Shown here: one piece after another, positions 9,531 to 17,597 of the stretch
Layout of the letters: each line of letters opens with the position of its first letter
Position numbering within the stretch: the first letter of the stretch is position 1
NCBI GenBank assembly: GCA_905397405.1
Contig: CAJPVJ010000045.1
Coordinates: 1-53,792 of the forward strand
Direction of reading: 5' to 3'
DNA: 53,792 nucleotides
DNA from: Oppiella nova
Taxonomy: Eukaryota; Arthropoda; Arachnida; Sarcoptiformes; Oppiidae
Notes under the pieces: model-generated
What the model saw: the letters and a program-made list of their open reading frames with translations, nothing else
The model's database searches: none
What the model was told of the DNA's origin: nothing
Program-made: the position numbers and the translations under genes

Positions 9531-11097
9531 TCCATCTTTGTTGTTGTCTGTCCAACATCTGCATATTGAAAATCAGCGTAAAGAGGTGCTGGTCAATAAT
9601 CTTAACTTTGACCTACATGTCGGGGAAACTGTTGCGATTGTCGGGGAGAGTGGTTCAGGCAAATCAATCAGTGGTTTGGCCTTACTTGGCTTACTTCCTG
9701 AAAATTTAATTGTGACTGGACAAGCGTTATATGATGAGCAAAACCTATTGTCTCTTAATCAAAATGCGCATTTGGCGATCCGTGGTAAAAAAATTGCCAT
9801 GATTTTTCAAGAACCGATGACTGCACTCAACCCGTTACACAAGGTTGAGCGGATTATTGGTGAGACTTTACTTTTAGATGGAATATCTAAGGAAAAAGTC
9901 AGAAAACGTGTCTATGACTTATTGTGTGATGTCGGAATGGACGAACCTGAGGATAAGTTGAATCGTTATCCACATGAGTTATCAGGTGGTCAACGACAAC
10001 GTGTTTTGATTGCATCAGTTTTGGCACAAAAGCCTGAAATTATTATCGCGGATGAGCCGACAACAGCTTTAGATGTCACATTACAATCGCAAGTTTTAAA
10101 CTTATTACAACTGCTTATTCTAAACCATAAAATGGCCATGATTTTGGTTAGTCATGACTTGAATTTGGTGCGTAAATATGCCAATCAAGTGATTGTGATG
10201 AATCAGGGGCAGGTTGAAGAAAAAGGCACTGTTCGAAATATTTTTCAAAACCCTAAAGCCAGCTATACCCAATATTTATTGGATCATGATTTTGGTGAAG
10301 CCAATGCTTTACCGCATAAACGTAATTTAGTTTTATCACTACACCGTGTTGGGGTGAAATTTCCAATAAGAAAGGGCATATTTAATCGAGTTAAAGATTA
10401 TTTTGTTGCTGTTCAACCGATCAATTTACGGTTAGATCGCGCTGAGTCCATCGGTATTGTTGGGGAAAGCGGTTCAGGTAAAACTTCTTTGGCACTGGCA
10501 ATCGCACGACTTATACAGTGCTCAGGCAATGTTTTCCTACTCAATCAGGACTTGAACCGATTAAGCCAGCGTAAATTACGCCCACTGCGATCCAATTTTC
10601 AAATTGTATTTCAAGATCCGTTAAGCAGTTTAAATCCACGTATGACTGTCGATCAGATTATTCGAGAGGGCTTGGCACTAAAACACCTAAAAGAAGCTGA
10701 AATGTTGATTCGTATCAATGAAATTTTAGACAAAGTAGATCTCCCGATAACAGTTAAACAGCGTTATCCGCATGAATTGTCTGGCGGTCAACGGCAACGT
10801 GTGGCTTTAGCACGTGCTGTGGTATTACGCCCTAAATTACTGATTCTCGATGAACCAACCTCAGCACTTGACCGGACCACACAACGTGCGATTGTAAAAT
10901 TACTGCGTCAGTTGCAACAGGATTATCAAATGAGTTATTTGTTTATTAGTCATGATTTGCAGGTTGTAAAAGCACTTTGTCAGAAAGTTTTGGTATTAAA
11001 AGATGCTAAAGTTATCGAGTTTCAAGACACTCAAGCCTTATTTGATAAACCTTTAAATGACTATACCAAGCGATTAATTGCAGCGAGTCAGTATTAA
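9502..11097 (+). CDS. yejF: Duplicated ABC ATPase YejF
   Basis: ATP-hydrolysing subunit with two complete nucleotide-binding domains in one chain. Each has a Walker A (GESGSGKS and GESGSGKT), a signature (HELSGGQRQRV in both) and a Walker B (IIIADEPTTALD and LLILDEPTSALD). The frame opens at a TTG at 9484, but ATG 9502 lies 9 bases after GGGGAGG and gives the better start (MHSIQDVKND), 531 residues. The start lies within the end of yejE. One chain with two domains fits the family's four-protein importer. No strong terminator is visible in the 130 bases after the stop. Confidence 0.92.
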   Translation: MHSIQDVKNDPSLLLSVQHLHIENQRKEVLVNNLNFDLHVGETVAIVGESGSGKSISGLALLGLLPENLIVTGQALYDEQNLLSLNQNAHLAIRGKKIAMIFQEPMTALNPLHKVERIIGETLLLDGISKEKVRKRVYDLLCDVGMDEPEDKLNRYPHELSGGQRQRVLIASVLAQKPEIIIADEPTTALDVTLQSQVLNLLQLLILNHKMAMILVSHDLNLVRKYANQVIVMNQGQVEEKGTVRNIFQNPKASYTQYLLDHDFGEANALPHKRNLVLSLHRVGVKFPIRKGIFNRVKDYFVAVQPINLRLDRAESIGIVGESGSGKTSLALAIARLIQCSGNVFLLNQDLNRLSQRKLRPLRSNFQIVFQDPLSSLNPRMTVDQIIREGLALKHLKEAEMLIRINEILDKVDLPITVKQRYPHELSGGQRQRVALARAVVLRPKLLILDEPTSALDRTTQRAIVKLLRQLQQDYQMSYLFISHDLQVVKALCQKVLVLKDAKVIEFQDTQALFDKPLNDYTKRLIAASQY

Positions 11098-11144
11098 TGC
11101 TGTATAGATGATTGTGGTTCAAAAAATATTCACATTAACAAAGT

Positions 11145-11162
11145 TGACAAAATGTATTGTCA
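11145..11162. promoter_or_regulatory. Palindrome overlapping a probable promoter of the OYE gene
   Basis: TGACAA and TTGTCA form a 6+6+6 dyad. The right arm can serve as a -35 box (TTGTCA, 11157-11162) spaced 18 bases from TATAAA at 11181-11186. A dyad over a -35 box suggests a repressor operator, but no regulator gene is adjacent. Inferred from sequence only. Confidence 0.4.
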
Positions 11163-11191
11163 GATTTACGCTTGAACTATTATAAATTTAA

Positions 11192-11211
11192 ATTAGAGTA
11201 AAAACTCTAAT
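11192..11211. repeat. Perfect inverted repeat in the OYE 5' leader
   Basis: ATTAGAGT and ACTCTAAT, 8-base arms around AAAA, lie just after the probable -10 box and 18 bases before the start codon. This could be an operator or an RNA hairpin near the ribosome site. Confidence 0.5.
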
Positions 11212-11229
11212 CACTAAAGAGATTTGACC

Positions 11230-12474
11230 ATGAGCCATCTTGCACAAGCATTAGAAATAAAAAACACGCGATTTAAAAACCGAATCATTAAAGGTGCGAT
11301 GAGTGAAGCATTGGCCAACCATGCAGGGCAACCGAACCAATTGCATTTAGGTTTATATGATGCTTGGGGGAAAGGCGGCTTGGGTTGTGCCATTACGGGG
11401 AATGTGATGGTTGATTTCCGTGCGAAGAATGAGCCAGGTGTTGTTGTAGTTGAAACTGAACGTGATCTTGCCAAACTGACTGAATGGGTAAATGTGGGTA
11501 AAAAGCACGGGATGGTACAACTGATTCAGTTATCACATCCAGGTCGCCAGTGTCCAAAAGGACTCAATAAAGAAACAGTGGCACCTTCAGCAGTGCCTTT
11601 TAGTCCAATGTTGGCAACGACATTTGGTACACCACGTGCACTTAATGAAGCAGAAATTTTGGATATCATTCAACGATTTGCTGAAGCTGCGCGGATCTGT
11701 GAAAAAGCAGGTTTTGAAGGTGTACAGTTACATGGTGCACATGGTTATTTGATCAGTCAATTTCTTTCACCATTGACCAATAAACGTCAAGATCAATGGG
11801 GCGGTTCAATTGAAAACCGTATGCGTTTCTTATTAGAAATTTATGCTGCAGTGCGTGCTAAAACCTCAGAAAACTTTATTATTTCAGTCAAACTGAACTC
11901 TGCAGATTTCCAGCGTGGTGGAATCACAGAAGAAGAAGTGGTTCAAGTATTTAAAGCCATTGATACAGCAGGGATCGATTTGATCGAAATTTCTGGTGGT
12001 ACCTATGAAGCACCGGCAATGGCAGGCGCAAAAGCGGATAAACGTAAGCAAAGTACGATTGCACGTGAAGCATATTTCTTAGATTTTGCGGAAAAAATTC
12101 GTAAAGAGGTCAAATGTCATCTTATGGTGACAGGTGGTTTCCGTACAGCGCAAGGAATGAATGCGGCTTTAGACAGTGGTGCGTGTGAATTTATTGGGAT
12201 TGCACGTCCTCTTGCGGTAGAACCTGAAGTCAGCAACAACTTGATTGCTGGTCAGGACGTTCGATATGCAGTAGAACAAATCAAAACTGGTATCCCTTTT
12301 GTTGATAAAATGGCGATCATGGAAATTCTGTGGTATGCCGCGCAGTTTAAAGCGATTGGTGAAGGGAAGAAGCCAAATCCTAAGCTTTCTCCACTCAAGG
12401 TTTTCTTTAATTATGCAAAAAATAATATCAAGGCAGTGATCCAAGGACGAGTAAACTCGCGAAAATCAGCCTAA
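11230..12474 (+). CDS. Old Yellow Enzyme family NADH:flavin oxidoreductase
   Basis: FMN-dependent TIM-barrel reductase of 414 residues. QLHGAHGYLISQFLSPLTNKR followed by DQWGGSIENRMRFLLE is the classic OYE/2,4-dienoyl-CoA reductase signature, with the substrate-binding His pair replaced by the usual H-G-A-H-G arrangement. The chain ends soon after the barrel, so it lacks the FeS and NAD(P)-binding domains of full-length 2,4-dienoyl-CoA reductase (FadH) and belongs with single-domain ene reductases. Substrate unknown. I chose ATG 11230 over TTG 11224 because of spacing from AAAGAGA. The gene stands alone behind two dyads and its own probable promoter. Confidence 0.85.
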   Translation: MSHLAQALEIKNTRFKNRIIKGAMSEALANHAGQPNQLHLGLYDAWGKGGLGCAITGNVMVDFRAKNEPGVVVVETERDLAKLTEWVNVGKKHGMVQLIQLSHPGRQCPKGLNKETVAPSAVPFSPMLATTFGTPRALNEAEILDIIQRFAEAARICEKAGFEGVQLHGAHGYLISQFLSPLTNKRQDQWGGSIENRMRFLLEIYAAVRAKTSENFIISVKLNSADFQRGGITEEEVVQVFKAIDTAGIDLIEISGGTYEAPAMAGAKADKRKQSTIAREAYFLDFAEKIRKEVKCHLMVTGGFRTAQGMNAALDSGACEFIGIARPLAVEPEVSNNLIAGQDVRYAVEQIKTGIPFVDKMAIMEILWYAAQFKAIGEGKKPNPKLSPLKVFFNYAKNNIKAVIQGRVNSRKSA

Positions 12475-12516
12475 TAAAGATTGGGAAAAGCGTAGTCGCG
12501 ACTTAGAAAATTGATT

Positions 12517-12693
12517 TTAAGGTTGCTTCTGGTCTGCTTTAGACCAATACGATTTAAATGTGTCAGCAGGCCATTGTCCTTTCACTAAAGCCGTTTGAAA
12601 GGCGGGTCTGCTTTCTATTTGCAGAAGATAGCGCTGAATTTCAGTGAACTTTTGATATCTTGGGTGAAGTTCAAAACAGACTTTGTTTCAACA
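12517..12693 (-). pseudogene. Remnant of a glutathione S-transferase C-terminal end
   Basis: Reading the minus strand down to a stop at 12517 gives about 55 residues, with LHPRYQKFTEIQRYLLQIESRPAFQTALVKGQWPADTF. Tyr-x(n)-SRPAFQxAL is the typical end of a bacterial glutathione transferase. No start codon or N-terminal thioredoxin-fold domain remains, and an in-frame stop lies just upstream, so this is the tail of a deleted host gene. Identification rests on the short motif only. Confidence 0.5.
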
Positions 12694-12735
12694 AGGTTTA
12701 AATTAAAAATGTTGAACGGCTTATTATTACAAAAC

Positions 12736-12761
12736 AAAGCCCTAAAAGACGTTAGGGCTTT
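12736..12761 (-). terminator. Terminator after the MFS/micro-ORF unit
   Basis: A 10-base perfect inverted repeat (AAAGCCCTAA and TTAGGGCTTT) with a 6-base loop is followed on the minus strand by GTTTTG. It lies 37 bases after the stop of the 44-aa ORF. Confidence 0.75.
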
Positions 12762-12797
12762 GAAAGAAAGCAATCAATCTAGGTATTGGACAATGGG

Positions 12798-12932
12798 TTA
12801 ATGCGCACAAAAAGCCATATTAAAATATTCAAATAATTCAGGCGTGTTCAACCACAGCATACTTGACAGCCCGAACAGAATAACAATAACCAACCAGATA
12901 CTGAGCTTGAACCACGAGAATGAGTTAGTCAT
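12798..12932 (-). CDS. 44-aa single-pass membrane micro-protein overlapping the MFS gene
   Basis: ATG at 12932 lies inside the last codons of the upstream MFS gene (8-base overlap), and the frame runs to TAA at 12798. The peptide starts MTNSFSWFKLSIWLVIVILF and has one strongly hydrophobic helix followed by a polar tail ending NMAFCAH. Overlap with the MFS stop, the helix and a terminator right after it argue for a real, translationally coupled gene. Small hydrophobic partners of transporters are known in bacteria; whether this one binds the MFS protein is inference. Family not recognised. Confidence 0.55.
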   Translation of the reverse strand: MTNSFSWFKLSIWLVIVILFGLSSMLWLNTPELFEYFNMAFCAH

Positions 12933-14151
12933 TAACCACAGCCTCTTCATTAACAAAGAAATGCACAATAACACCGACTATACACAAGGCAATTGAGCAT
13001 CCCCAAATGATGTTGTAGTTACCCGTTATATCATGATTTAAACCGCCTAGCCATCCACCAAAAAAAGAACCGATTTGGTGAGTGAAAAACACCAGACCAC
13101 TTAGCATGGTTAAGTATTTCACACCAAACATATTGGCCACAATACCATTGGTTAGGGGTACAGTCGAAAGCCATAAAATCCCCATAACGATACCAAAGGC
13201 GTAAACAGTCCAAATACTCAATGGCAGCATGAGAAAGGCAATAATCGCAATGCCACGTAAACCATATAAACCCATAAGCAGATGCGGTTTAGAATACTTG
13301 CCACCAAGCCAACCAGCGGTATAGGTTCCGATAATATTAAATAGACCAACCAATGCGAGAAAGATCGTTCCAGTGGAGGCATCAAAACCATGATCAATCA
13401 AATAACCCGGCAGGTGAATGCCTAAAAAAACCACTTGGAACCCACACACTGAGAAACCAAAGGCCAACCATAAAAAGGGTTTGTGTTTAAAGGCAATTTT
13501 AAGAATCTGTTTAAAGCTTAAATTGGGTTTTATCGCTTGTTTAATTGCATTTGGTGGTACATACATGGGTGCTTTAAGCATCCATGCCAATGGAACAATC
13601 AACACGATGAGTATTGCTGTAATGACCAATGCGGATGACCAGCCGAAATTTTTAATGAGAAGCAGGGTGGTTGGCAACATAATGAATTGCCCAAATGAAC
13701 CAGCTGCACTGGCAATACCCATTGCCATACTACGCTTGCTTGGATGCGCTGCTCGTCCTACGGCTGAAAGTAATATCGAGAATGATGTTGCAGAGAGAGC
13801 TAAGCCGATAATTAAGCCAACACTGATATCCAGTAACAGCACATTTGAACTGATAGACATTAACAATAGGCCAATGGTGTAGAGCACCCCGCCTATCGCA
13901 ACAATCTTCTTACTTCCATACCTATCTGCAAGCGCACCAGTAAAAGGTTGTACTGCGCCCCAGAATAGATTTTGTATGGCAATGGCTAAACTAAAAACCT
14001 GATGACTCCAACCAAACTCATGGCTCATGGGTACAAGATAAAGCCCAAAACCGTGACGTACACCTAAAGAGAGTGCCAGAATAAAAGCACTTCCAATAAG
14101 CATATAAATGAGTGGTTTAGAGAAACGCGTGTCGTCCTGTTGTACTGACAT
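12925..14151 (-). CDS. Major facilitator superfamily transporter
   Basis: Inner-membrane carrier of 408 residues with about 12 hydrophobic helices. The loop between helices 2 and 3 carries GALADRYGSKKIVAIGG, the MFS signature. GVRHGFGLYLVPMSHEFGWSH in helix 1 and the following loop resembles the oxalate/formate antiporter-like and monocarboxylate-type group. Substrate unknown. It lies 130 bases downstream of the OmpW-like gene on the same strand, with dyads in that gap, so it probably has its own promoter. Confidence 0.85.
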   Translation of the reverse strand: MSVQQDDTRFSKPLIYMLIGSAFILALSLGVRHGFGLYLVPMSHEFGWSHQVFSLAIAIQNLFWGAVQPFTGALADRYGSKKIVAIGGVLYTIGLLLMSISSNVLLLDISVGLIIGLALSATSFSILLSAVGRAAHPSKRSMAMGIASAAGSFGQFIMLPTTLLLIKNFGWSSALVITAILIVLIVPLAWMLKAPMYVPPNAIKQAIKPNLSFKQILKIAFKHKPFLWLAFGFSVCGFQVVFLGIHLPGYLIDHGFDASTGTIFLALVGLFNIIGTYTAGWLGGKYSKPHLLMGLYGLRGIAIIAFLMLPLSIWTVYAFGIVMGILWLSTVPLTNGIVANMFGVKYLTMLSGLVFFTHQIGSFFGGWLGGLNHDITGNYNIIWGCSIALCIVGVIVHFFVNEEAVVND

Positions 14152-14160
14152 AAGCTATCC

Positions 14161-14196
14161 ATTGAATCATCATATGAGAATTGTAGATGATTCAAT
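14161..14196. repeat. Perfect 10-base inverted repeat before the MFS gene
   Basis: ATTGAATCAT and ATGATTCAAT flank a 16-base spacer, immediately upstream of the MFS start. A smaller dyad (TTTATC/GATAAA) lies at 14220-14235. It may be an operator, or a terminator-like hairpin for the OmpW-like gene; no T-run favours the first. Confidence 0.5.
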
Positions 14197-14280
14197 GGGA
14201 CTTAGCGATAGAATAAAAATTTATCAATCGATAAATTTTAGTGATCAGTCAGCACATTTTAATGAAAATAAATTTAGCTT

Positions 14281-15330
14281 TTAGAAGCGATAACCCACAC
14301 CGACATAAGTAATCAGAGGATCAATATCAATTTTGGTTTTGGCTGTGACAAGTTGTTTGTTGGTATTTGAGTCTGAAATGGTAATGGTCGCATCACTACT
14401 CATTGGTGCATAAGTGACAGAGCCTACTCCAAACCAGCGATCATTAAAATCATAGGTTGCACCCAGTGTTGCCATTGGTGCCCAAGCATCATCTGCTTCT
14501 ACTTTAACTACAGGATTTGCAGATGATTTTTTGCCATCTAGTGCTGCTCCAGCCTGTCCATCTAATACGTTCTGGATCATGTGACCTGCTGCAATCAGAT
14601 CGTCTTTTACGCCATTATCGACTTTTAGGTGAGTAAAATGTGCATACATGACACCTACACCAACATAAGGCCGAAGTTTATTTACACCAGATTTACCAAA
14701 TTGATAATGTAGTTCTGCCGCTGGCAACCATGCAGTTGCAGATGCTGCTTTTGAATGTTTTGTTAAATCAGTAATTGCAATATCTTTTTTCAAGTCAATA
14801 TTGCCAAGTGGTGTAGAATCTTTACCGGTCAATGGTGCATAGATTTGGCCTTTGCCTTCTATCTCAACTTTAGGCGGAACACCTGCTTTAAACTCTAATG
14901 AAAGATTATCAGTGAAGTAGTAATTTCCCATCAGACCAAAAGTATCAACATCTTTTGCTGTTAGACCAGTGCCTTCAGAGGTCCAACTGGATAGACCATT
15001 GACTGTGGCTGTGCCCGTTAAAGCGCCAGGAATCGTGTCACCCAAAAGGCCGATTGCGCCATAAAGAAAAGGATTGGATTCTTTAACTGCTGCGTCTAAA
15101 ACTGCTTTTTTAGAAATATCACCTACTTTAGATTGTGTTCCTTCTGCAACGGCAGTATTCACTTTGATAGGATTAGCGTTACCCTGTGGCATTGCATGTA
15201 GCCAACCTGCTGAAACAGAAAAGCGTTTAAATCCATCACCATCTTTCAGACTAAAATAAGGTGAATCTGCATGCGCCATCATGGGTAAAGTCATGCATGA
15301 GGTCATGATGCAAAGTAATGATTTTTTCAT
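14281..15330 (-). CDS. Large OmpW-family outer membrane protein
   Basis: Predicted outer membrane beta-barrel of 349 residues from ATG 15330, preceded by GGAG at good spacing; the frame itself opens 5 codons earlier. The signal peptide MKKSLLCIMTSCMTLPMMAHA is cleaved before DSPYF. OmpW features: FSVSAGWLHAMPQG, GLMGNYYFTDNLSLEFKAGVPP, LRPYVGVGVMYAHFTH and the C-terminal YVGVGYRF ending in aromatic Phe. Classical OmpW has about 210 residues; the extra length falls in extracellular-loop-like stretches (about residues 30-110 and 230-270). OmpW/AlkL proteins pass small hydrophobic molecules through the outer membrane. The substrate here is unknown. Confidence 0.75.
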   Translation of the reverse strand: MKKSLLCIMTSCMTLPMMAHADSPYFSLKDGDGFKRFSVSAGWLHAMPQGNANPIKVNTAVAEGTQSKVGDISKKAVLDAAVKESNPFLYGAIGLLGDTIPGALTGTATVNGLSSWTSEGTGLTAKDVDTFGLMGNYYFTDNLSLEFKAGVPPKVEIEGKGQIYAPLTGKDSTPLGNIDLKKDIAITDLTKHSKAASATAWLPAAELHYQFGKSGVNKLRPYVGVGVMYAHFTHLKVDNGVKDDLIAAGHMIQNVLDGQAGAALDGKKSSANPVVKVEADDAWAPMATLGATYDFNDRWFGVGSVTYAPMSSDATITISDSNTNKQLVTAKTKIDIDPLITYVGVGYRF

Positions 15331-15658
15331 AGGTTTGGACTCCATGTCCGAAATTGATACTAATTTTTATGCGTTTTTATTATTAGAAGTTTTTGCTGTT
15401 AATTAATGTAGTCTTTACAAAGGCTTTTTTTAAGTGAATGTTCTTTTTTTAATGTTTTATTTATCGTAGGTTTATAAATGTAATACAACTGTAATCATGT
15501 TGTCATGATATTACATGCTAAAAATAGGTCATGGTCTCGGTTAAAAATAATGATAAAACATTGACTTGGCAGACAAGGAAAAACTCAAGCCATAAAAAAG
15601 GCCATATAAATATGACCTTTTGTTAAGCAGCATAAGTCATTTTAGTCAATGACTTTCG
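15331..15658. other. Gap between map and the OmpW-like gene
   Basis: AT-rich stretch with no plausible ORF. It holds the map terminator (15596-15621), a dyad ATCATG-TTGT-CATGAT at 15494-15509, and presumably the promoter of the OmpW-like gene, which I could not place with confidence. Confidence 0.6.
15596..15621 (-). terminator. Terminator of map
   Basis: AAAAGGCCAT and ATGACCTTTT form a 10-base stem with one G-U pair and a 6-base loop, followed on the minus strand by a T-run. It lies 38 bases after the map stop. Confidence 0.75.
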
Positions 15659-16486
15659 TTATTTTTGAAAACGAGATAGATCTTCTTCAGGGCGTGCGGT
15701 TAAAACTTCTACACCGTCTTTGGTCACCAGCAGGGTATGTTCATATTGAGCTGAAAGACTATGGTCTTTGGTCACCACCGTCCATTTATCACCCATTAAA
15801 CGTGTTTGCCAAACACCCGCATTGACCATCGGCTCAATGGTAAAGGTCATACCTTCTTCTAAAACCATGCCTGAATTGGGTTGACCATAGTGAAGAACTT
15901 GAGGCTCATCATGGAATACCGTACCAATACCATGACCACAGTATTCACGCACTACACTAAAGCGTTCTGATTCAACATATTTTTGAATCGCTGCGCCAAT
16001 ATCACCAATGGTTGAGCCCGGTTTCACCGTTTCCATACCACGATACATTGCTTCTTGAGCAACTTTACACAAACGTTCAGCAATAATCGATGTTTCACCA
16101 CCAACCACATACATCATATTGGTATCGCCGTGATAACCATCTTTAATCACAGTCACATCAATATTGAGAATATCGCCTTTCTTTAAAATTTTACTTGCAG
16201 ATGGAATACCGTGACATACCACATGATTTACAGAGGTACAAATCACATGTTGGAATGCTGGGCGACCAGGCGCAGCGCCATAACCCAAACATGCAGGTAT
16301 AGCGTCTTGTTTGTTGACAATATAGTCATGACAAATCGTATCCAATTCAAGTGTACTGACACCTGGTTTGATATGCGGTTTGATCATATCCAAAACTTCT
16401 GCAGCCAATCGACCTGCAACACGCATCTTTTCAATTTCATCTGCGGTTTTGATTAATCGACGTGGTGCTTCGTAAGTACTGTTCAT
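15659..16486 (-). CDS. map: Methionine aminopeptidase type I
   Basis: Removes the initiator Met from nascent proteins in the cytosol. The 275-residue chain has all metal and catalytic residues of the pita-bread fold: His92 (VCHGIPS), Asp110 (LNIDVTV), Asp121 (HGDTN), His185 (GHGIG), Glu218 (FTIEPM) and Glu249 (YEHTLLV). Its length is slightly above the 264 of E. coli. Divergent from rpsB, with a gap of about 220 bases that carries the rpsB promoter and leader; this map-rpsB-tsf neighbourhood is common in gammaproteobacteria. Confidence 0.97.
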   Translation of the reverse strand: MNSTYEAPRRLIKTADEIEKMRVAGRLAAEVLDMIKPHIKPGVSTLELDTICHDYIVNKQDAIPACLGYGAAPGRPAFQHVICTSVNHVVCHGIPSASKILKKGDILNIDVTVIKDGYHGDTNMMYVVGGETSIIAERLCKVAQEAMYRGMETVKPGSTIGDIGAAIQKYVESERFSVVREYCGHGIGTVFHDEPQVLHYGQPNSGMVLEEGMTFTIEPMVNAGVWQTRLMGDKWTVVTKDHSLSAQYEHTLLVTKDGVEVLTARPEEDLSRFQK

Positions 16487-16501
16487 GATCTTTAAAAACT
16501 T

Positions 16502-16531
16502 TTGGAAATTTGTATGTGACTATGGTATAAA
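16502..16531 (+). promoter_or_regulatory. Probable sigma-70 promoter of rpsB-tsf
   Basis: TTGGAA (16502-16507), 18-base spacer, then TATAAA (16526-16531) preceded by TGG, an extended -10. This would start an RNA with a leader of about 165 bases before rpsB. Confidence 0.55.
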
Positions 16532-16610
16532 TAGCCGCCCAATTTATCAAATGCTTTCTGTGACTTTCTTTGTGAATGGTTTATGGAAATATTGATAAGG
16601 GTAATTTAAA

Positions 16611-16692
16611 AATCCGCACATATGTCGTCACATTACTCTGGGTGCCTGAAAGGGTGGAGAATGCGGACATATGGAGGCCTAACCCAAACTTT
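16611..16692 (+). ncRNA. rpsB 5' leader, t44/tff-like S2 autoregulatory RNA
   Basis: TCCGCA (16613-16618) pairs with TGCGGA (16662-16667), enclosing GGGTGCCTGAAAGGGTGGAG; GGAGGCCTAACCC follows and can pair back to GGGTGCC as a pseudoknot. Position between map and rpsB and these blocks match the t44 (tff) element known upstream of rpsB in gammaproteobacteria, through which S2 represses rpsB-tsf. Assigned by pattern, not by covariance search. Confidence 0.75.
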
Positions 16693-16705
16693 TAAGGTAA
16701 AGAAA

Positions 16706-17458
16706 ATGGCAGATTACAACGTAAGCATGCGCGACCTTCTTCAAGCTGGCGCGCACTTTGGTCACCAAACTCGCTTCTGGAACCCAAAAATGCGTCAATA
16801 CATTTTTGGTGCGCGTAACCGTATTCACATCATCAACCTTGAACATACTGTTCCTGCGTTAAATGATGCTTTGAATTTTGTTAACAATCTAGCAAGCAAA
16901 AAGAACAAAGTATTGTTCGTTGGTACAAAACGTGCTGCTTCTAACATCATTCGTGAACAAGCTCAACGCGCTGGTCAGCCTTATGTTGATCACCGTTGGT
17001 TGGGTGGTATGTTGACTAACTGGAAAACTCTTCGTCAGTCAATCAACCGTTTGAAAGATCTTCAAACTCAATCACAAGATGGTACTTTTGCTAAACTTAC
17101 TAAACGTGAAGCATTAGAACGCGCTCGTGAAATGGAAAAACTTGAACGCTCTTTAGGCGGTGTTAAGAACATGGGTGGTTTACCTGACGCATTGTTCATC
17201 ATCGACGTTGATCACGAAGCAATCGCGATTAAAGAAGCTAAAAACCTTGGTATTCCAGTAATCGGTATCGTTGATACAAACTCTAACCCAGATAACGTAG
17301 ATTTCGTTATTCCTGGTAATGACGATGCGATCCGTGCTGTTACACTTTATGCTTCTGCAATGGCTGATGCAATTCTTGCTGGTAAAGAATACGCTCAAAC
17401 TCAAGCGAATGCTCAAGCTAAAGGCGAAGAAGCTGCGAAAGAAGCTCCTGAGGCTTAA
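16706..17458 (+). CDS. rpsB: 30S ribosomal protein S2
   Basis: Starts [29 protein letters not shown], the conserved S2 N-terminus, and includes [35 protein letters not shown] and the G-x-x-NPD region, 250 residues. The open frame extends 28 codons upstream, but those codons are the structured leader; ATG 16706 with AAGGTAAAG upstream is the true start. First gene of rpsB-tsf, with a probable S2 feedback leader. Confidence 0.98.
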   Translation: MADYNVSMRDLLQAGAHFGHQTRFWNPKMRQYIFGARNRIHIINLEHTVPALNDALNFVNNLASKKNKVLFVGTKRAASNIIREQAQRAGQPYVDHRWLGGMLTNWKTLRQSINRLKDLQTQSQDGTFAKLTKREALERAREMEKLERSLGGVKNMGGLPDALFIIDVDHEAIAIKEAKNLGIPVIGIVDTNSNPDNVDFVIPGNDDAIRAVTLYASAMADAILAGKEYAQTQANAQAKGEEAAKEAPEA

Positions 17459-17466
17459 TGCGTTTT

Positions 17467-17556
17467 GACGCAAGCTTGTCATTTTTGTGATTTAAAATAA
17501 TGACAAATTGAGCGTCGAGAAAGCAAAACGGCCCAGAGGAACCTTTGGGCCGTTTT
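17467..17556 (+). terminator. Two tandem hairpins between rpsB and tsf
   Basis: Hairpin 1 (17467-17516) has GACGC/GCGTC and TTGTCATT/AATGACAA arms. Hairpin 2 (17525-17556) has an 11-base GC-rich stem (AAAACGGCCCA/TGGGCCGTTTT) followed by Ts, a strong intrinsic terminator. In E. coli a terminator between rpsB and tsf lets only part of transcription reach tsf; the same logic is likely here. Confidence 0.8.
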
Positions 17557-17597
17557 TGTTGAACAGATTCATATTCTACCGTATTTAGGAGAACAAC

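Noticed and set aside
12595-12801. 68-aa plus-strand frame between the OYE and MFS genes
   Set aside because: It runs through a terminator hairpin and the antisense of the GST remnant; no ribosome site.
13418-13882. 154-aa plus-strand frame inside the first MFS gene
   Set aside because: Antisense shadow of a clear membrane transporter; composition mirrors the hydrophobic codons of the opposite strand.
16622-16705. 28-codon N-terminal extension of rpsB
   Set aside because: It overlaps the structured t44-like leader, and the conserved S2 start MADYNVSM has its own ribosome site at 16706.
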